A stretch of 64,000 nt of DNA from contig NZ_BSSA01000024.1 of the NCBI RefSeq assembly GCF_030268885.1, positions 67,521 through 131,520 of the forward strand, read 5' to 3'. Position numbers and translations under genes: made by a program. The notes below the pieces were generated by a model. It saw only the letters and a list, made by a program, of their open reading frames with translations, had not been told where the DNA came from and made no database searches. How positions within the stretch are numbered: position 1 is the stretch's first letter; every line of letters begins with the position of its first letter. Origin of the DNA: Kitasatospora phosalacinea. GTDB lineage: Bacteria; Actinomycetota; Actinomycetes; Streptomycetales; Streptomycetaceae. Below, one piece after another: positions 42,214 through 49,964 of the stretch.

Positions 42214-42219
42214 CAGGAT
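42214..42219 (+). promoter_or_regulatory. -10 box of the MOSC gene (leaderless)
   Basis: CAGGAT, 7 bases before ATG 42227; it also excludes ATG 42218, which would lie inside the box. Confidence 0.35.
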
Positions 42220-42226
42220 GGACCGC

Positions 42227-43126
42227 ATGCCGCGTCTCGCCTCGCTCCACCTGTACCCGGTCAAGTCGATGTACCGCCTCAGCCCGCCGTCCGCCGCCGT
42301 GCAGCCCTGGGGCCTGCTGGGCGACCGCCGCTGGATGCTGGTGGACGCCGACGGCACCGCCCTCACCCAGCGCGACGAGCCCGCGATCGGGCAGTTCCGC
42401 CCCGTCCCGTCCGCCGACGGCGCCGCGCTCACCCTGACCGGTCCGGACGGGGACGTCCACGTGCTGACCGCGCCGACGCTCGCCGACGGCGCCCCCGAGA
42501 CCACCGTCAACGTGTTCGGCACGCACTTCTCCGCCGTCGAGGCGGGCAAGGACACCACCGCCTGGCTGGCCGGGCGGCTGCCCGCCGAGCTCGGCGAGGT
42601 CCGCCTGGTGCACCTCGACCGCCCCGCCACCAGCCGCCCGATCAACCCGGAGTACGCCGCCCCGGACGAGACCGTCTCGATGGCCGACGGCTTCCCGCTG
42701 CTGCTGACCACCACCGCCTCGCTGGACGAGCTGAACGCCCGGATCGCCGACGACCACCCCGACGACCCGGTCAAGGGCGCGCCGCTGCCGATGGAGCGCT
42801 TCCGCCCCAACCTGGTGGTCTCCGGCACCGCCGCCTGGGCCGAGGACGGCTGGCGCCGCGTCCGGATCGGCGGCCTGGAGTTCCGGGTGGCCAAGCCGTG
42901 CGGCCGCTGCGTGGTCACCACCACCGACCAGGAGACCGGCGAGCGGCGCGGCCCCGAGCCGCTGCGGGCGCTGGGGCGCCACCACCGCTTCGGCCAGAAG
43001 CTGGTGTTCGGCCAGAACCTCGTCCCGGTCCGCGCCACCTCCGCCGAGGTGCTGGGGACGCTGTCGGTGGGCGACGACGTGGAGGTGCTGGAGGAGGTCC
43101 CGGCGCCGCGGCCGGACCACCGCTGA
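42227..43126 (+). CDS. MOSC domain protein (mARC/YcbX-like)
   Basis: A 299-aa protein. The N-terminal beta-barrel domain (LASLHLYPVKSMYRL, GDRRWMLVDADGTALTQRD) is followed by the MOSC domain with the molybdopterin-ligating cysteine region KPCGRCVVTTTDQETG and a C-terminal GQNLVPV strand. Members such as YcbX and mARC are molybdenum reductases for N-hydroxylated compounds; this one lacks the C-terminal 2Fe-2S ferredoxin domain of YcbX, so it would need a separate electron donor. No molybdenum cofactor genes are nearby. Confidence 0.85.
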   Translation: MPRLASLHLYPVKSMYRLSPPSAAVQPWGLLGDRRWMLVDADGTALTQRDEPAIGQFRPVPSADGAALTLTGPDGDVHVLTAPTLADGAPETTVNVFGTHFSAVEAGKDTTAWLAGRLPAELGEVRLVHLDRPATSRPINPEYAAPDETVSMADGFPLLLTTTASLDELNARIADDHPDDPVKGAPLPMERFRPNLVVSGTAAWAEDGWRRVRIGGLEFRVAKPCGRCVVTTTDQETGERRGPEPLRALGRHHRFGQKLVFGQNLVPVRATSAEVLGTLSVGDDVEVLEEVPAPRPDHR

Positions 43127-43308
43127 CCGTCCCACCTGCGGCGCCGTCAGCTCCGTGCACCCGGAACCACCCCCGGCCGCGCTCGTTGAACCGGGCGCCG
43201 GACCAGGACGGCGGTCCGCCTGGTCCGCCCCGCGCGCTACGGTGGGGCGGTCGCGCAGCGTCTCGACGCAACCGACGTAACCGACGAAGGCGGGGATGAC
43301 AGATCGCC

Positions 43309-45741
43309 ATGGGTGAGCTCAGGGTCCGGGTCACGCAGGACAGCGCCTCGCGGTGGCGGCGGCGCGGCGGGGAGTACGCGACGCTCCGCGAGGCCCTGGA
43401 GGTCGCCGAGCCCGGCGACACCCTGACGGTCCGCGCGGGGACGTTCCGCGAGGCGGTGCTGGTCGACAAGCCGGTGACGCTGGTCGCCGAGCAGGGCCCC
43501 GGCAGCGTGCGGATCTCGCCCCCGGAGAGCGCGGTGCGCGGCGGCACGGCGCTGACCGTGACGGCCGCCGCCACCGTCCGCGGCCTGGTCGTGGACGGCT
43601 CGGACCGCTCCGCCCCCGCGGTGCTGCTGGCCGGGGCGGACGGCGCGGTGCTGGCCGACTGCCGGGTCGAGGCGTCCTCCTCGGTGGGCGTGGAGCTGGC
43701 CGACGGCGCCCGCGCCCAACTGGTCGGCTGCACGGTGGAGAACCCGTCCGGCCTCGGGGTGCGGCTGCGCGCCCGGGCGCAGGCCGAGCTGCTGGACTGC
43801 GAGGTCGCCGCGGCCGGGCAGAGCGGGGTCGCGGTGCTGGCCGGCTCCCGGCTGCGCGCCGAGCGGCTGAAGGTGCGGCGGACCGGCGGGGCGGGCGTCC
43901 TGCTGGCCGACCCGGGGACGCTGGCGGAGCTGACCGGCTGCGAGGTCTCCGAGGTCCGCGGCTCGGGCGTGCAGGCCGAGGCGCAGGCGGTGGGCCGGCT
44001 GACCGACTGCACGGTGCACCGGGTCTCCGGCAACGGCCTGAGCCTGGACACCGGCGCCGAACTGGAACTCTCCTCCGGCCGGATCCACGACGTCCCGGAG
44101 AACGCCGCCGACCTGCGCGGCGGCGCGAAACTGACGCTGCGCCAGGTCACCGTGCACGGCTTCGGCCGGGGCGCGCTCTCGATCTGGGACGGCGGCACGA
44201 AGGTGCTGGCCGAGGGCTGCCGCTTCCACTCCGCGCAGGGCGACTACCCGGCGCTGTGGGTCAGCGACGGCGCCGCCCTGGAGCTGGCCGACTGCGCCCT
44301 GGACGACCTGCCCGACGCCCTGTTCGTCCTCGACCAGGGCTCCTCCGCGGCCGTCCGGGACTGCTCGTTCAGCGCGATCCGCTCCTCCGCGGTCTCGGTC
44401 AGCGGCGGCGCCGGCGCGGACCTGGCGCGCTGCCGGATCCAGGGCGCGGGCACCGGCCTGTGGTTCCGCGACCACGGCTCCGGCGGCCTGCTCACCGACT
44501 GCGAGATCGCGGACGTCGCGACCGGCGTGATCGTCACCAAGGGCGCCGACCCGGTGCTGCGCGAGTGCACGGTGCGCGGCGCGAGCGAGTCCGGGGTGTA
44601 CGTGTCGGCGCAGGGCCGCGGCGAGTTCGAGGGGGTGCGGGTCTCGCAGGGCGGCGGCTTCGGCTTCCACGTGATCGACGGCTGCCGGACGAAGCTGGTG
44701 CGCTGCCGGGCCGAGCGCAACGCCCGGGCCGGTTTCGAGTTCTCCGAGCCCGGACCGGTCGCCGAGGGCTGCACCTCCGACGACGCGGCGCCGCTGCCGC
44801 CGCCGACCGCCGTCCCGGCGCCCGCCCTCGCCCCCGCCCCGCCGACCGCTCCCCCGTTGGCGACCCTGGTGCCCGCCGTGCAGACCACGGCGCCCGCCCT
44901 CGCCGCTCCCGTGATCGCCCCGATCCCGGACTGCCGCCCCGCGGAGGTGGCCCTGGCCGAACTCGACGCGCTGGTCGGCCTGGCCACCGTCAAGCAGGAG
45001 GTCCGCACCCTGATCGACCTGATCTCGGTCGGCCGGGCCCGGCAGCGCGCCGGGCTCAAGGCCCCCTCCCCGCGCCGCCACCTGGTCTTCACCGGCGCCC
45101 CCGGCACCGGCAAGACCACCGTCGCCCGGCTGTACGGCGAGATCCTCGCCTCGCTGGGCGTCCTGCAGCGCGGGCACCTGGTCGAGGTCGCCCGGCTCGA
45201 CCTGGTCGGCGAGCACGTCGGCTCCACCGCGATCCGCACCGCCGCCGCCTTCGACCGGGCCCGCGGCGGCGTGCTCTTCATCGACGAGGCGTACGCGCTG
45301 GCCCCCGAGGACGCCGGGCGGGACTTCGGCCGCGAGGCGATCGACACCCTGGTCAAGCTGATGGAGGACCACCGCGACGAGGTCGTGGTCATCGTGGCGG
45401 GCTACACCGCCGAGATGGAGCGCTTCCTCGCCGCCAACCCCGGCCTCTCCTCCCGCTTCTCCCGCACCGTCACCTTCCCCGACTACACCGCCGACGAGCT
45501 CCTCGACATCGCCCGCGCCCAGGCCGCCGAACACGAGTACCGCCTCGCCGAGGCCACCGAGGCCGCCCTGCTCGGCCACTTCACCGCGATCGACCGCAGC
45601 ACCGGCTTCGGCAACGGCCGCACCGCCCGCCAGGTCTTCGAGACCATGGTCGAACGCCACGCCTCCCGGGTCGCCCACCTCCCCTCCCCCACCACCGAGG
45701 ACCTCCAACTCCTCGTCCCCGCCGACCTGCCGGGCAGCTGA
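43309..45741 (+). CDS. Right-handed beta-helix/AAA+ ATPase fusion
   Basis: An 810-aa two-part protein. Residues about 20-490 form a right-handed parallel beta-helix: repeated short strands of the type SGVELADGARAQLVGC, about 23 residues per turn, with recurring Gly, Cys and Asp. A Pro/Ala linker (about 495-545) leads to a CbbX/EccA-like AAA+ domain: LVGLATVKQEVRTLIDL, Walker A GAPGTGKTT (596-604), Walker B VLFIDEAYAL (Asp659-Glu660), and the arginine-rich SSRFSRTVTFPDY sensor region. The beta-helix probably binds a polymer or partner that the ATPase remodels. No type VII secretion gene is adjacent. The function is unproven. Confidence 0.8.
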   Translation: MGELRVRVTQDSASRWRRRGGEYATLREALEVAEPGDTLTVRAGTFREAVLVDKPVTLVAEQGPGSVRISPPESAVRGGTALTVTAAATVRGLVVDGSDRSAPAVLLAGADGAVLADCRVEASSSVGVELADGARAQLVGCTVENPSGLGVRLRARAQAELLDCEVAAAGQSGVAVLAGSRLRAERLKVRRTGGAGVLLADPGTLAELTGCEVSEVRGSGVQAEAQAVGRLTDCTVHRVSGNGLSLDTGAELELSSGRIHDVPENAADLRGGAKLTLRQVTVHGFGRGALSIWDGGTKVLAEGCRFHSAQGDYPALWVSDGAALELADCALDDLPDALFVLDQGSSAAVRDCSFSAIRSSAVSVSGGAGADLARCRIQGAGTGLWFRDHGSGGLLTDCEIADVATGVIVTKGADPVLRECTVRGASESGVYVSAQGRGEFEGVRVSQGGGFGFHVIDGCRTKLVRCRAERNARAGFEFSEPGPVAEGCTSDDAAPLPPPTAVPAPALAPAPPTAPPLATLVPAVQTTAPALAAPVIAPIPDCRPAEVALAELDALVGLATVKQEVRTLIDLISVGRARQRAGLKAPSPRRHLVFTGAPGTGKTTVARLYGEILASLGVLQRGHLVEVARLDLVGEHVGSTAIRTAAAFDRARGGVLFIDEAYALAPEDAGRDFGREAIDTLVKLMEDHRDEVVVIVAGYTAEMERFLAANPGLSSRFSRTVTFPDYTADELLDIARAQAAEHEYRLAEATEAALLGHFTAIDRSTGFGNGRTARQVFETMVERHASRVAHLPSPTTEDLQLLVPADLPGS

Positions 45742-45749
45742 CCCGGGCG

Positions 45750-46493
45750 TCAGACCAGACGGCCGCCGCCGTCCACGTGCAGGACGGTGCCGGTGACGTA
45801 CGGGTTGTCGATCACGTGCAGGACGGCCTTGACCAGGTCGTCCGGGGTGCCGACCCGGCGGGCGGGGTTGCGGGCGGCGACGGCGCGCAGGAATTCCTCC
45901 TTGTCGGCGCCCAGGCCGTCCCAGGAGCCGGTGTCGACGATGCCGGGGGAGACCGCGTTGACCCTCAGGGGGGCGATCTCGACGGCCAGGGCCCGGACGA
46001 GGAAGGCCAGGGCGCCGTTGGTGGTGGCCATCACGGTGCGGGCGGGGGCGGGGCGCCAGGCGGCGACGCCGGAGAAGAAGGTGAACGAGCCGTCCTCGGC
46101 GGCGTGCGGGGCGAGGTGCTTGGCGAGCAGCAGCGGGCCGATCACCTTGGCGTCGAACGCCCGCCGCACGTCGGCGAGTTGCAGGTCGGCGAGCGGTCCG
46201 TTGGCGGGCAGCCCGGCGGTGGAGACCAGGTGGTCGAAGCGGCCCAGCCGGGCGGCGAACGCGGCGATCGAGGACTCGTCGGTCAGGTCGACGGGCAGCA
46301 CGGTGGACGGGCCGGCCAGTTCGCCCGCCGTCCACTCCAGCTTGCGCGGGTCGGGGCCGGCCAGCACCAGCTCCGCCCCGGCGGCGGAGGCGGCGCGGGC
46401 CAGGTGGCGGCCGGTGCGGGAACCGGCACCGATGACGGCCAGGCGGCGGCCGGAGAGCGGAACGGACGGCGGAACGGACAGCGGAACGGACAC
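45750..46493 (-). CDS. SDR-family protein lacking the catalytic Tyr/Lys
   Basis: A 247-aa Rossmann protein with GAGSRTGRHLA (residues 22-32) as the dinucleotide motif, PVDLTDESS, and STAG where NNAG is usual. Ser141 is present, but the YxxxK dyad is replaced: Met155 and Asn159 occupy those places (VMATTNGAL). NAVSPGIVDTGSW and a C-terminal YVTGTVLHVDGGG are otherwise canonical. It may bind NAD(P) and a ligand without classic oxidoreduction. AAGGAGGAG before GTG 46493 fixes the start. Divergent from the LysR gene, its probable regulator. Confidence 0.8.
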   Translation of the reverse strand: MSVPLSVPPSVPLSGRRLAVIGAGSRTGRHLARAASAAGAELVLAGPDPRKLEWTAGELAGPSTVLPVDLTDESSIAAFAARLGRFDHLVSTAGLPANGPLADLQLADVRRAFDAKVIGPLLLAKHLAPHAAEDGSFTFFSGVAAWRPAPARTVMATTNGALAFLVRALAVEIAPLRVNAVSPGIVDTGSWDGLGADKEEFLRAVAARNPARRVGTPDDLVKAVLHVIDNPYVTGTVLHVDGGGRLV

Positions 46494-46569
46494 GGGGATC
46501 TCCTCCTTCGGCGGCCGGGAGGTGTTCCCGGCCCGGAGACCACCCTGCTTCCACCTGCACGGATAGGTC

Positions 46570-46578
46570 CAAGGCTTG
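46570..46578. promoter_or_regulatory. Candidate LysR site
   Basis: CAAG-G-CTTG inverted repeat in the 113-bp divergent gap between the SDR and LysR genes, 29 bp upstream of the LysR start. Confidence 0.3.
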
Positions 46579-46594
46579 TTTTCGACCGGATCGA

Positions 46595-46600
46595 TAGACT
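46595..46600 (+). promoter_or_regulatory. -10 box of the LysR gene (leaderless)
   Basis: TAGACT, 6 bases before ATG 46607. Confidence 0.45.
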
Positions 46601-46606
46601 CCGTGC

Positions 46607-47485
46607 ATGGCAACGCTCCGACAGCTCGAGTACCTGGTCACCGTGGTCGACACCGGCTCCTTCACCCGGGCCGCCGAGCGGCTGCACGTCACCCAGCCCG
46701 CCCTGTCCCACCAGGTCCGCGCCCTGGAGGGCGCGCTCGGCGGCCCGCTGCTGGAGCGCCTGCCGCGCGCCGTCCGGCTCACCCCGCTCGGCCGGGCCGT
46801 CCTCCCGCACGCCCGCGCCGTCCTGGCCGACGCCGAGCGCCTGCACGCGGCGGCCCGGCGCGCCACCGGCCTGGAGGAGGGCGAGTTGGAGGTCGCCGCC
46901 GTCCACTCGGTCGCGCTCGGTCTGCTGCCGCCGGTGCTCAGGGCCTGGCGGGCCCGCCACCCCGGGGTGCGGATCCGGCTGCGCGAGTACCCGCACGAGG
47001 AGCTGCTGCGCGCCGCGACGGCCGCCGGGCGGGCCGACCTCGCGGTGGGCCCGCTGCCGGACGACTGGGACGGCCCGGTACGGGAGTTGGGCGTCGAGGA
47101 GTTCGCGCTCGTGCTCCCCGCCGACGACCCGCTGGCCGCCGCTCCCGGCGGCGTCCTGCCGCTCGCCGCCCTCGCCGACCGCGACTGGGTGCACTACGCC
47201 CCCGGGCACGGCCTCGCCGAGGTCCTGGACGCCGCCTGCGCCCGGGCCGGGTTCCTCCCCCGCGCGGCCGTCCGCACCGAGCAGACCTCCGCCGCCCCCG
47301 TCCTGGCCGCCGCCGGGCTCGGCCCCGCCCTCGTGCCCGCGGGCATCCTCCCGCCCGCCCTGGACGCCGCCGTCCTCCGCCCCGACCCCCCGGTCCGCCG
47401 CCCGCTCGCCGCCTACACCCGCACCCGTCCCGACCGCCTCACCACCGCCTTCGCCGACCTCCTCGCCGGGACGCTGCGCCTGTGA
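46607..47485 (+). CDS. LysR-family transcriptional regulator
   Basis: A 292-aa regulator. The winged helix at the N-terminus (LRQLEYLVTVVDTGSFTRAA, LHVTQPALSHQVRALE, RAVRLTPLGRAVLPHA) is canonical LysR. The effector-binding domain (LEVAAVHSVALGLLPPVLR ... LAVGPLPDDWDG) is of normal length. It faces the SDR gene across 113 bp and probably controls it and itself. The inducer is unknown. A convergent hairpin separates it from the TetR gene. Confidence 0.9.
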   Translation: MATLRQLEYLVTVVDTGSFTRAAERLHVTQPALSHQVRALEGALGGPLLERLPRAVRLTPLGRAVLPHARAVLADAERLHAAARRATGLEEGELEVAAVHSVALGLLPPVLRAWRARHPGVRIRLREYPHEELLRAATAAGRADLAVGPLPDDWDGPVRELGVEEFALVLPADDPLAAAPGGVLPLAALADRDWVHYAPGHGLAEVLDAACARAGFLPRAAVRTEQTSAAPVLAAAGLGPALVPAGILPPALDAAVLRPDPPVRRPLAAYTRTRPDRLTTAFADLLAGTLRL

Positions 47486-47498
47486 GGCGCCGGGCGCC

Positions 47499-47533
47499 CG
47501 GGGCCGGGGCTCCGGTCCGGGGCCCCGGCCCCG
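47499..47533. terminator. Convergent terminator between LysR and TetR genes
   Basis: Perfect 12-bp stem (47499-47510 with 47522-47533), 11-base loop, no T-run. Confidence 0.6.
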
Positions 47534-47548
47534 GGTCGGGCCCCGGAG

Positions 47549-48121
47549 TCAGAAGACCGCGGTGAAGGCGTCGATGCGGGGCTGGTCGAGGTCGGGACGC
47601 AGGCGGCCGTTGCGGGCGAGGGTGACCATGCCGTGCAGGGCGGACCAGGCGAGTTCGGTGTAGCCGCCGGGGTCGTGGCCGGAGACCTTGGCGCTGCGGG
47701 TGGCGGGTTCGGCGATGGCGGCGAAGGCGGCGTGCAGGGGTGCGGGGGCGTCGGGGGTGCCGAAGGGGAGGGTGCTGGGGAGGGTGAAGATCGCGTCGTA
47801 GAGGGCGGGGTTGGCCTCGGCGAAGTCGAGGTAGGCGCGGGCGACGGCGGCGAACGCCTCGCGCGGGTCGGCGACGTCCGCGGCGGCGGCGCGCAGCAGG
47901 GTGGCGAGTTCGGCGCAGCCCTCGACCGCGACGGCGGCGACGATGGCGTCCTTGCCGCTGAAGTGGCTGTACAGGACGGGCTGGCTGTACTCGATGCGTT
48001 CGGCGAGGCGGCGGGTGGTGACGGCGTCCCAGCCCTCGGCCTCGGCGAGTTCGCGGGCGGCCCGGACGATCAGCTGTTCGCGTTCGGCGCGTTCGCGCGC
48101 CCTGCGTTCTTTGATAGCCAT
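47549..48121 (-). CDS. TetR-family regulator
   Basis: A 190-aa regulator. N-terminal HTH: LIVRAARELAEAEGWDAVTT, RRLAERIEYSQPVLYSHF. The C-terminal helical domain is of TetR_C_13/WHG type (AFAAVARAYLDFAEANPALYDAIF). ATG at 48121 is set by TAGGAT 7 bases upstream. Two copies of a CTAGC-N3-GCTAG palindrome lie in the divergent gap, one over its own -10, so it is probably autorepressing and controls the DUF4267 gene. The ligand is unknown. Confidence 0.88.
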   Translation of the reverse strand: MAIKERRARERAEREQLIVRAARELAEAEGWDAVTTRRLAERIEYSQPVLYSHFSGKDAIVAAVAVEGCAELATLLRAAAADVADPREAFAAVARAYLDFAEANPALYDAIFTLPSTLPFGTPDAPAPLHAAFAAIAEPATRSAKVSGHDPGGYTELAWSALHGMVTLARNGRLRPDLDQPRIDAFTAVF

Positions 48122-48128
48122 GAACGAA

Positions 48129-48144
48129 ATCCTAGCACCGCTAG
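48129..48144 (-). promoter_or_regulatory. TetR -10 box with overlapping operator
   Basis: TAGGAT on the minus strand (48134-48129) overlaps the palindrome CTAGC-ACC-GCTAG (48132-48144). Confidence 0.55.
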
Positions 48145-48182
48145 ACATCTGACGGGCCGTCGGTCTAGCATCATTCTCGTTG

Positions 48183-48195
48183 CTAGCGCCGCTAA
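48183..48195 (+). promoter_or_regulatory. Second TetR operator, upstream of the DUF4267 gene
   Basis: CTAGC-GCC-GCTAA, one base off the perfect palindrome of the first operator, 54 bp before ATG 48250. Confidence 0.5.
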
Positions 48196-48249
48196 CCAGA
48201 CGGCGGCGCACACCACTTCGCACCGCCCACACCAGCAGGGGGAACCACC

Positions 48250-48714
48250 ATGTCCGCGCTCACCGCCACCGCCACCGCCACCACCGCCACCGCCACCGCC
48301 ACCCCGAAGGCCAGCAGCCGCCTGCGCGTCAACCTCGCCACCGTGTTCACGGTCCTGGTCGCGCTGGGCATCGGCTACGTCGGCGTCAGCTACCTGTTCG
48401 CCCCGGAGCACACCGCCTCCGGCTTCGGCATGCCGGTGTGGCCGCAGGGCGAGGCCGCCGACTTCCTCACCGTCAAGGGCTTCCGGGACATCGTCTCCGG
48501 CCTCGTCCCGCTGGCCCTGCTGCTGACCGGCCACCGCCGGGCGCTCGGCTGGGCCCTGCTCGCCGAGTCGGTCACCCCGTTCGGCGACGCCACCACCATC
48601 CTGGTGCACCACGGCAGCACCGCCATCGCCTTCGGGGTGCACTTCGCCACCGCCGCCTTCGTGGTGGTCACCGCCGCCCTGCTGCTCACCGAGCGGACCG
48701 GCGAGGCCGACTGA
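48250..48714 (+). CDS. DUF4267-type small membrane protein
   Basis: A 154-aa protein with four hydrophobic helices (VNLATVFTVLVALGIGYVGVSYL; IVSGLVPLALLLTGHRRALGWALLA and two more) and a motif GFGMPVWPQGEAADFLTVKGFRD that I associate with DUF4267. The N-terminus is a Thr/Ala run from an ACCGCC repeat. The function is unknown. It is divergent from and presumably repressed by the TetR protein; AGGGGGA precedes the ATG. Confidence 0.75.
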   Translation: MSALTATATATTATATATPKASSRLRVNLATVFTVLVALGIGYVGVSYLFAPEHTASGFGMPVWPQGEAADFLTVKGFRDIVSGLVPLALLLTGHRRALGWALLAESVTPFGDATTILVHHGSTAIAFGVHFATAAFVVVTAALLLTERTGEAD

Positions 48715-48721
48715 CCGGCCC

Positions 48722-49828
48722 TCAGCCCTCCGCCCAGTCGCCGCCCGCGAGGAACTCCTCGAGGGCGGCGCGGTGCGGTCGGGGGTCGATCCGCTCGGCG
48801 GCCAGCCACGCGTCCGAGTAGTACTTGTCGAGGTACCGGTCGCCCGGGTCGCAGATCAGCGTGACGACGCTGCCGCTGCGGCCCTCGCGGCGCATCTCGG
48901 CGACGATCCGCAGGGCGCTCCACAGGCCGGTGCCGGTGGAGGCACCGGCCTTCTTGCCGAGGACGTCGGCGAGCAGGTGGACGGCGGCGATCGAGGCCGC
49001 GTCGGGGACCTTCATCATCCGGTCGATCGCGCCGGGCACGAAGGAGGGCTCCATCCGGGGGCGGCCGATGCCCTCGATCCGGGAGCCGCTGGGGCAGTGC
49101 GCGTCGGGGTCGTGGTGCACCCAGCCCTCGAAGAAGCAGGAGTTCTCCGGGTCGGCGACGCAGATCCGGGTGTCGTACTGCATGTAGTGGACGTACCGGG
49201 CGATGGTCGCGGAGGTGCCGCCGGTGCCCGCGGTGGCGACGATCCAGGCGGGTTCGGGGTGGGGCTCCAGCTTCAGCTGGGCGAAGACCGACTCGGCGAT
49301 GTTGTTGTTGCCGCGCCAGTCGGTGGCCCGCTCGGCGTAGGTGAACTGGTCCATGTAGTGGCCGCCGGTCTCGGCGGCGAGCGCGGCGGCCGCGGCGTAG
49401 ACCTCGCCCGCGTTGTCGACCAGGTGACATCGCCCGCCGTGGAACTCGATCAGCTCGATCTTGGCGCGGCTGGTGCTGCGGGCCATCACGGCGACGAACG
49501 GGACGCCGATCAACTGGGCGAAGTACGCCTCGGAGACGGCGGTGGAGCCGCTGGACGCCTCGATGACCGGGGCGCCGGGCCGGATCCAGCCGTTGCACAG
49601 CCCGTACAGGAACAGCGAGCGGGCCAGCCGGTGCTTCAGGCTCCCGGTGGGGTGCGTCGACTCGTCCTTGAGGTACAGGTCGACGCCCCAGTCGGCGGGG
49701 AGCGGGAAGCGCAGCAGGTGGGTGTCGGCGGAGCGGTTGGCGTCGGCCTGCACCCGGCGGACGGCCTCCTTCAGCCAGGCCCGGTACTCGGGGTCGGTCC
49801 GGTCCACGTCCTGGGTCTGATCGCTCAT
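48722..49828 (-). CDS. PLP-dependent cysteine synthase-family enzyme (Cds1-like)
   Basis: A 368-aa fold-type II PLP enzyme. STHPTGSLKHRLARSLFLYG contains the Schiff-base lysine and EASSGSTAVSEAYFA the substrate loop; TAGTGGTSATIARYVHY binds the PLP phosphate. The overall layout, including the RPRMEPSFVPGAIDRMMKV segment, resembles mycobacterial Cds1 (Rv3684), an L-cysteine desulfhydrase releasing H2S and pyruvate, more than CysK. Role inferred: sulfide production or redox balance. GAGGAGAG precedes the ATG at 49828. Confidence 0.82.
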   Translation of the reverse strand: MSDQTQDVDRTDPEYRAWLKEAVRRVQADANRSADTHLLRFPLPADWGVDLYLKDESTHPTGSLKHRLARSLFLYGLCNGWIRPGAPVIEASSGSTAVSEAYFAQLIGVPFVAVMARSTSRAKIELIEFHGGRCHLVDNAGEVYAAAAALAAETGGHYMDQFTYAERATDWRGNNNIAESVFAQLKLEPHPEPAWIVATAGTGGTSATIARYVHYMQYDTRICVADPENSCFFEGWVHHDPDAHCPSGSRIEGIGRPRMEPSFVPGAIDRMMKVPDAASIAAVHLLADVLGKKAGASTGTGLWSALRIVAEMRREGRSGSVVTLICDPGDRYLDKYYSDAWLAAERIDPRPHRAALEEFLAGGDWAEG

Positions 49829-49901
49829 CGCGCCACTCTCCTCACCACCGCCGGTACGCCACCGAGTGTAACAGGCAACTACGATAAGTGACGGTTACGG
49901 A

Positions 49902-49955
49902 GGCCCCAGCTTCCCCTTATGCGTACGGGTGCGCACGGGTGGGGAAGCCGGGGCC
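49902..49955 (-). terminator. Terminator after the FtsX-type permease
   Basis: 6 + 7 bp stem with a 2-base internal mismatch (49902-49916 with 49941-49955), 10 bp beyond the permease stop. Confidence 0.5.
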
Positions 49956-49964
49956 GGCGGGGCG

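Noticed and set aside
43309..45741. Type VII secretion EccA
   Set aside because: The AAA+ domain is similar, but the N-terminal part is a beta-helix instead of TPR repeats and no ecc or esx genes are adjacent.
48260..48305. ACCGCC tandem repeat near a start codon
   Set aside because: In-frame Thr/Ala repeat at the N-terminus of the DUF4267-type protein; no sign of a phase-variable tract.
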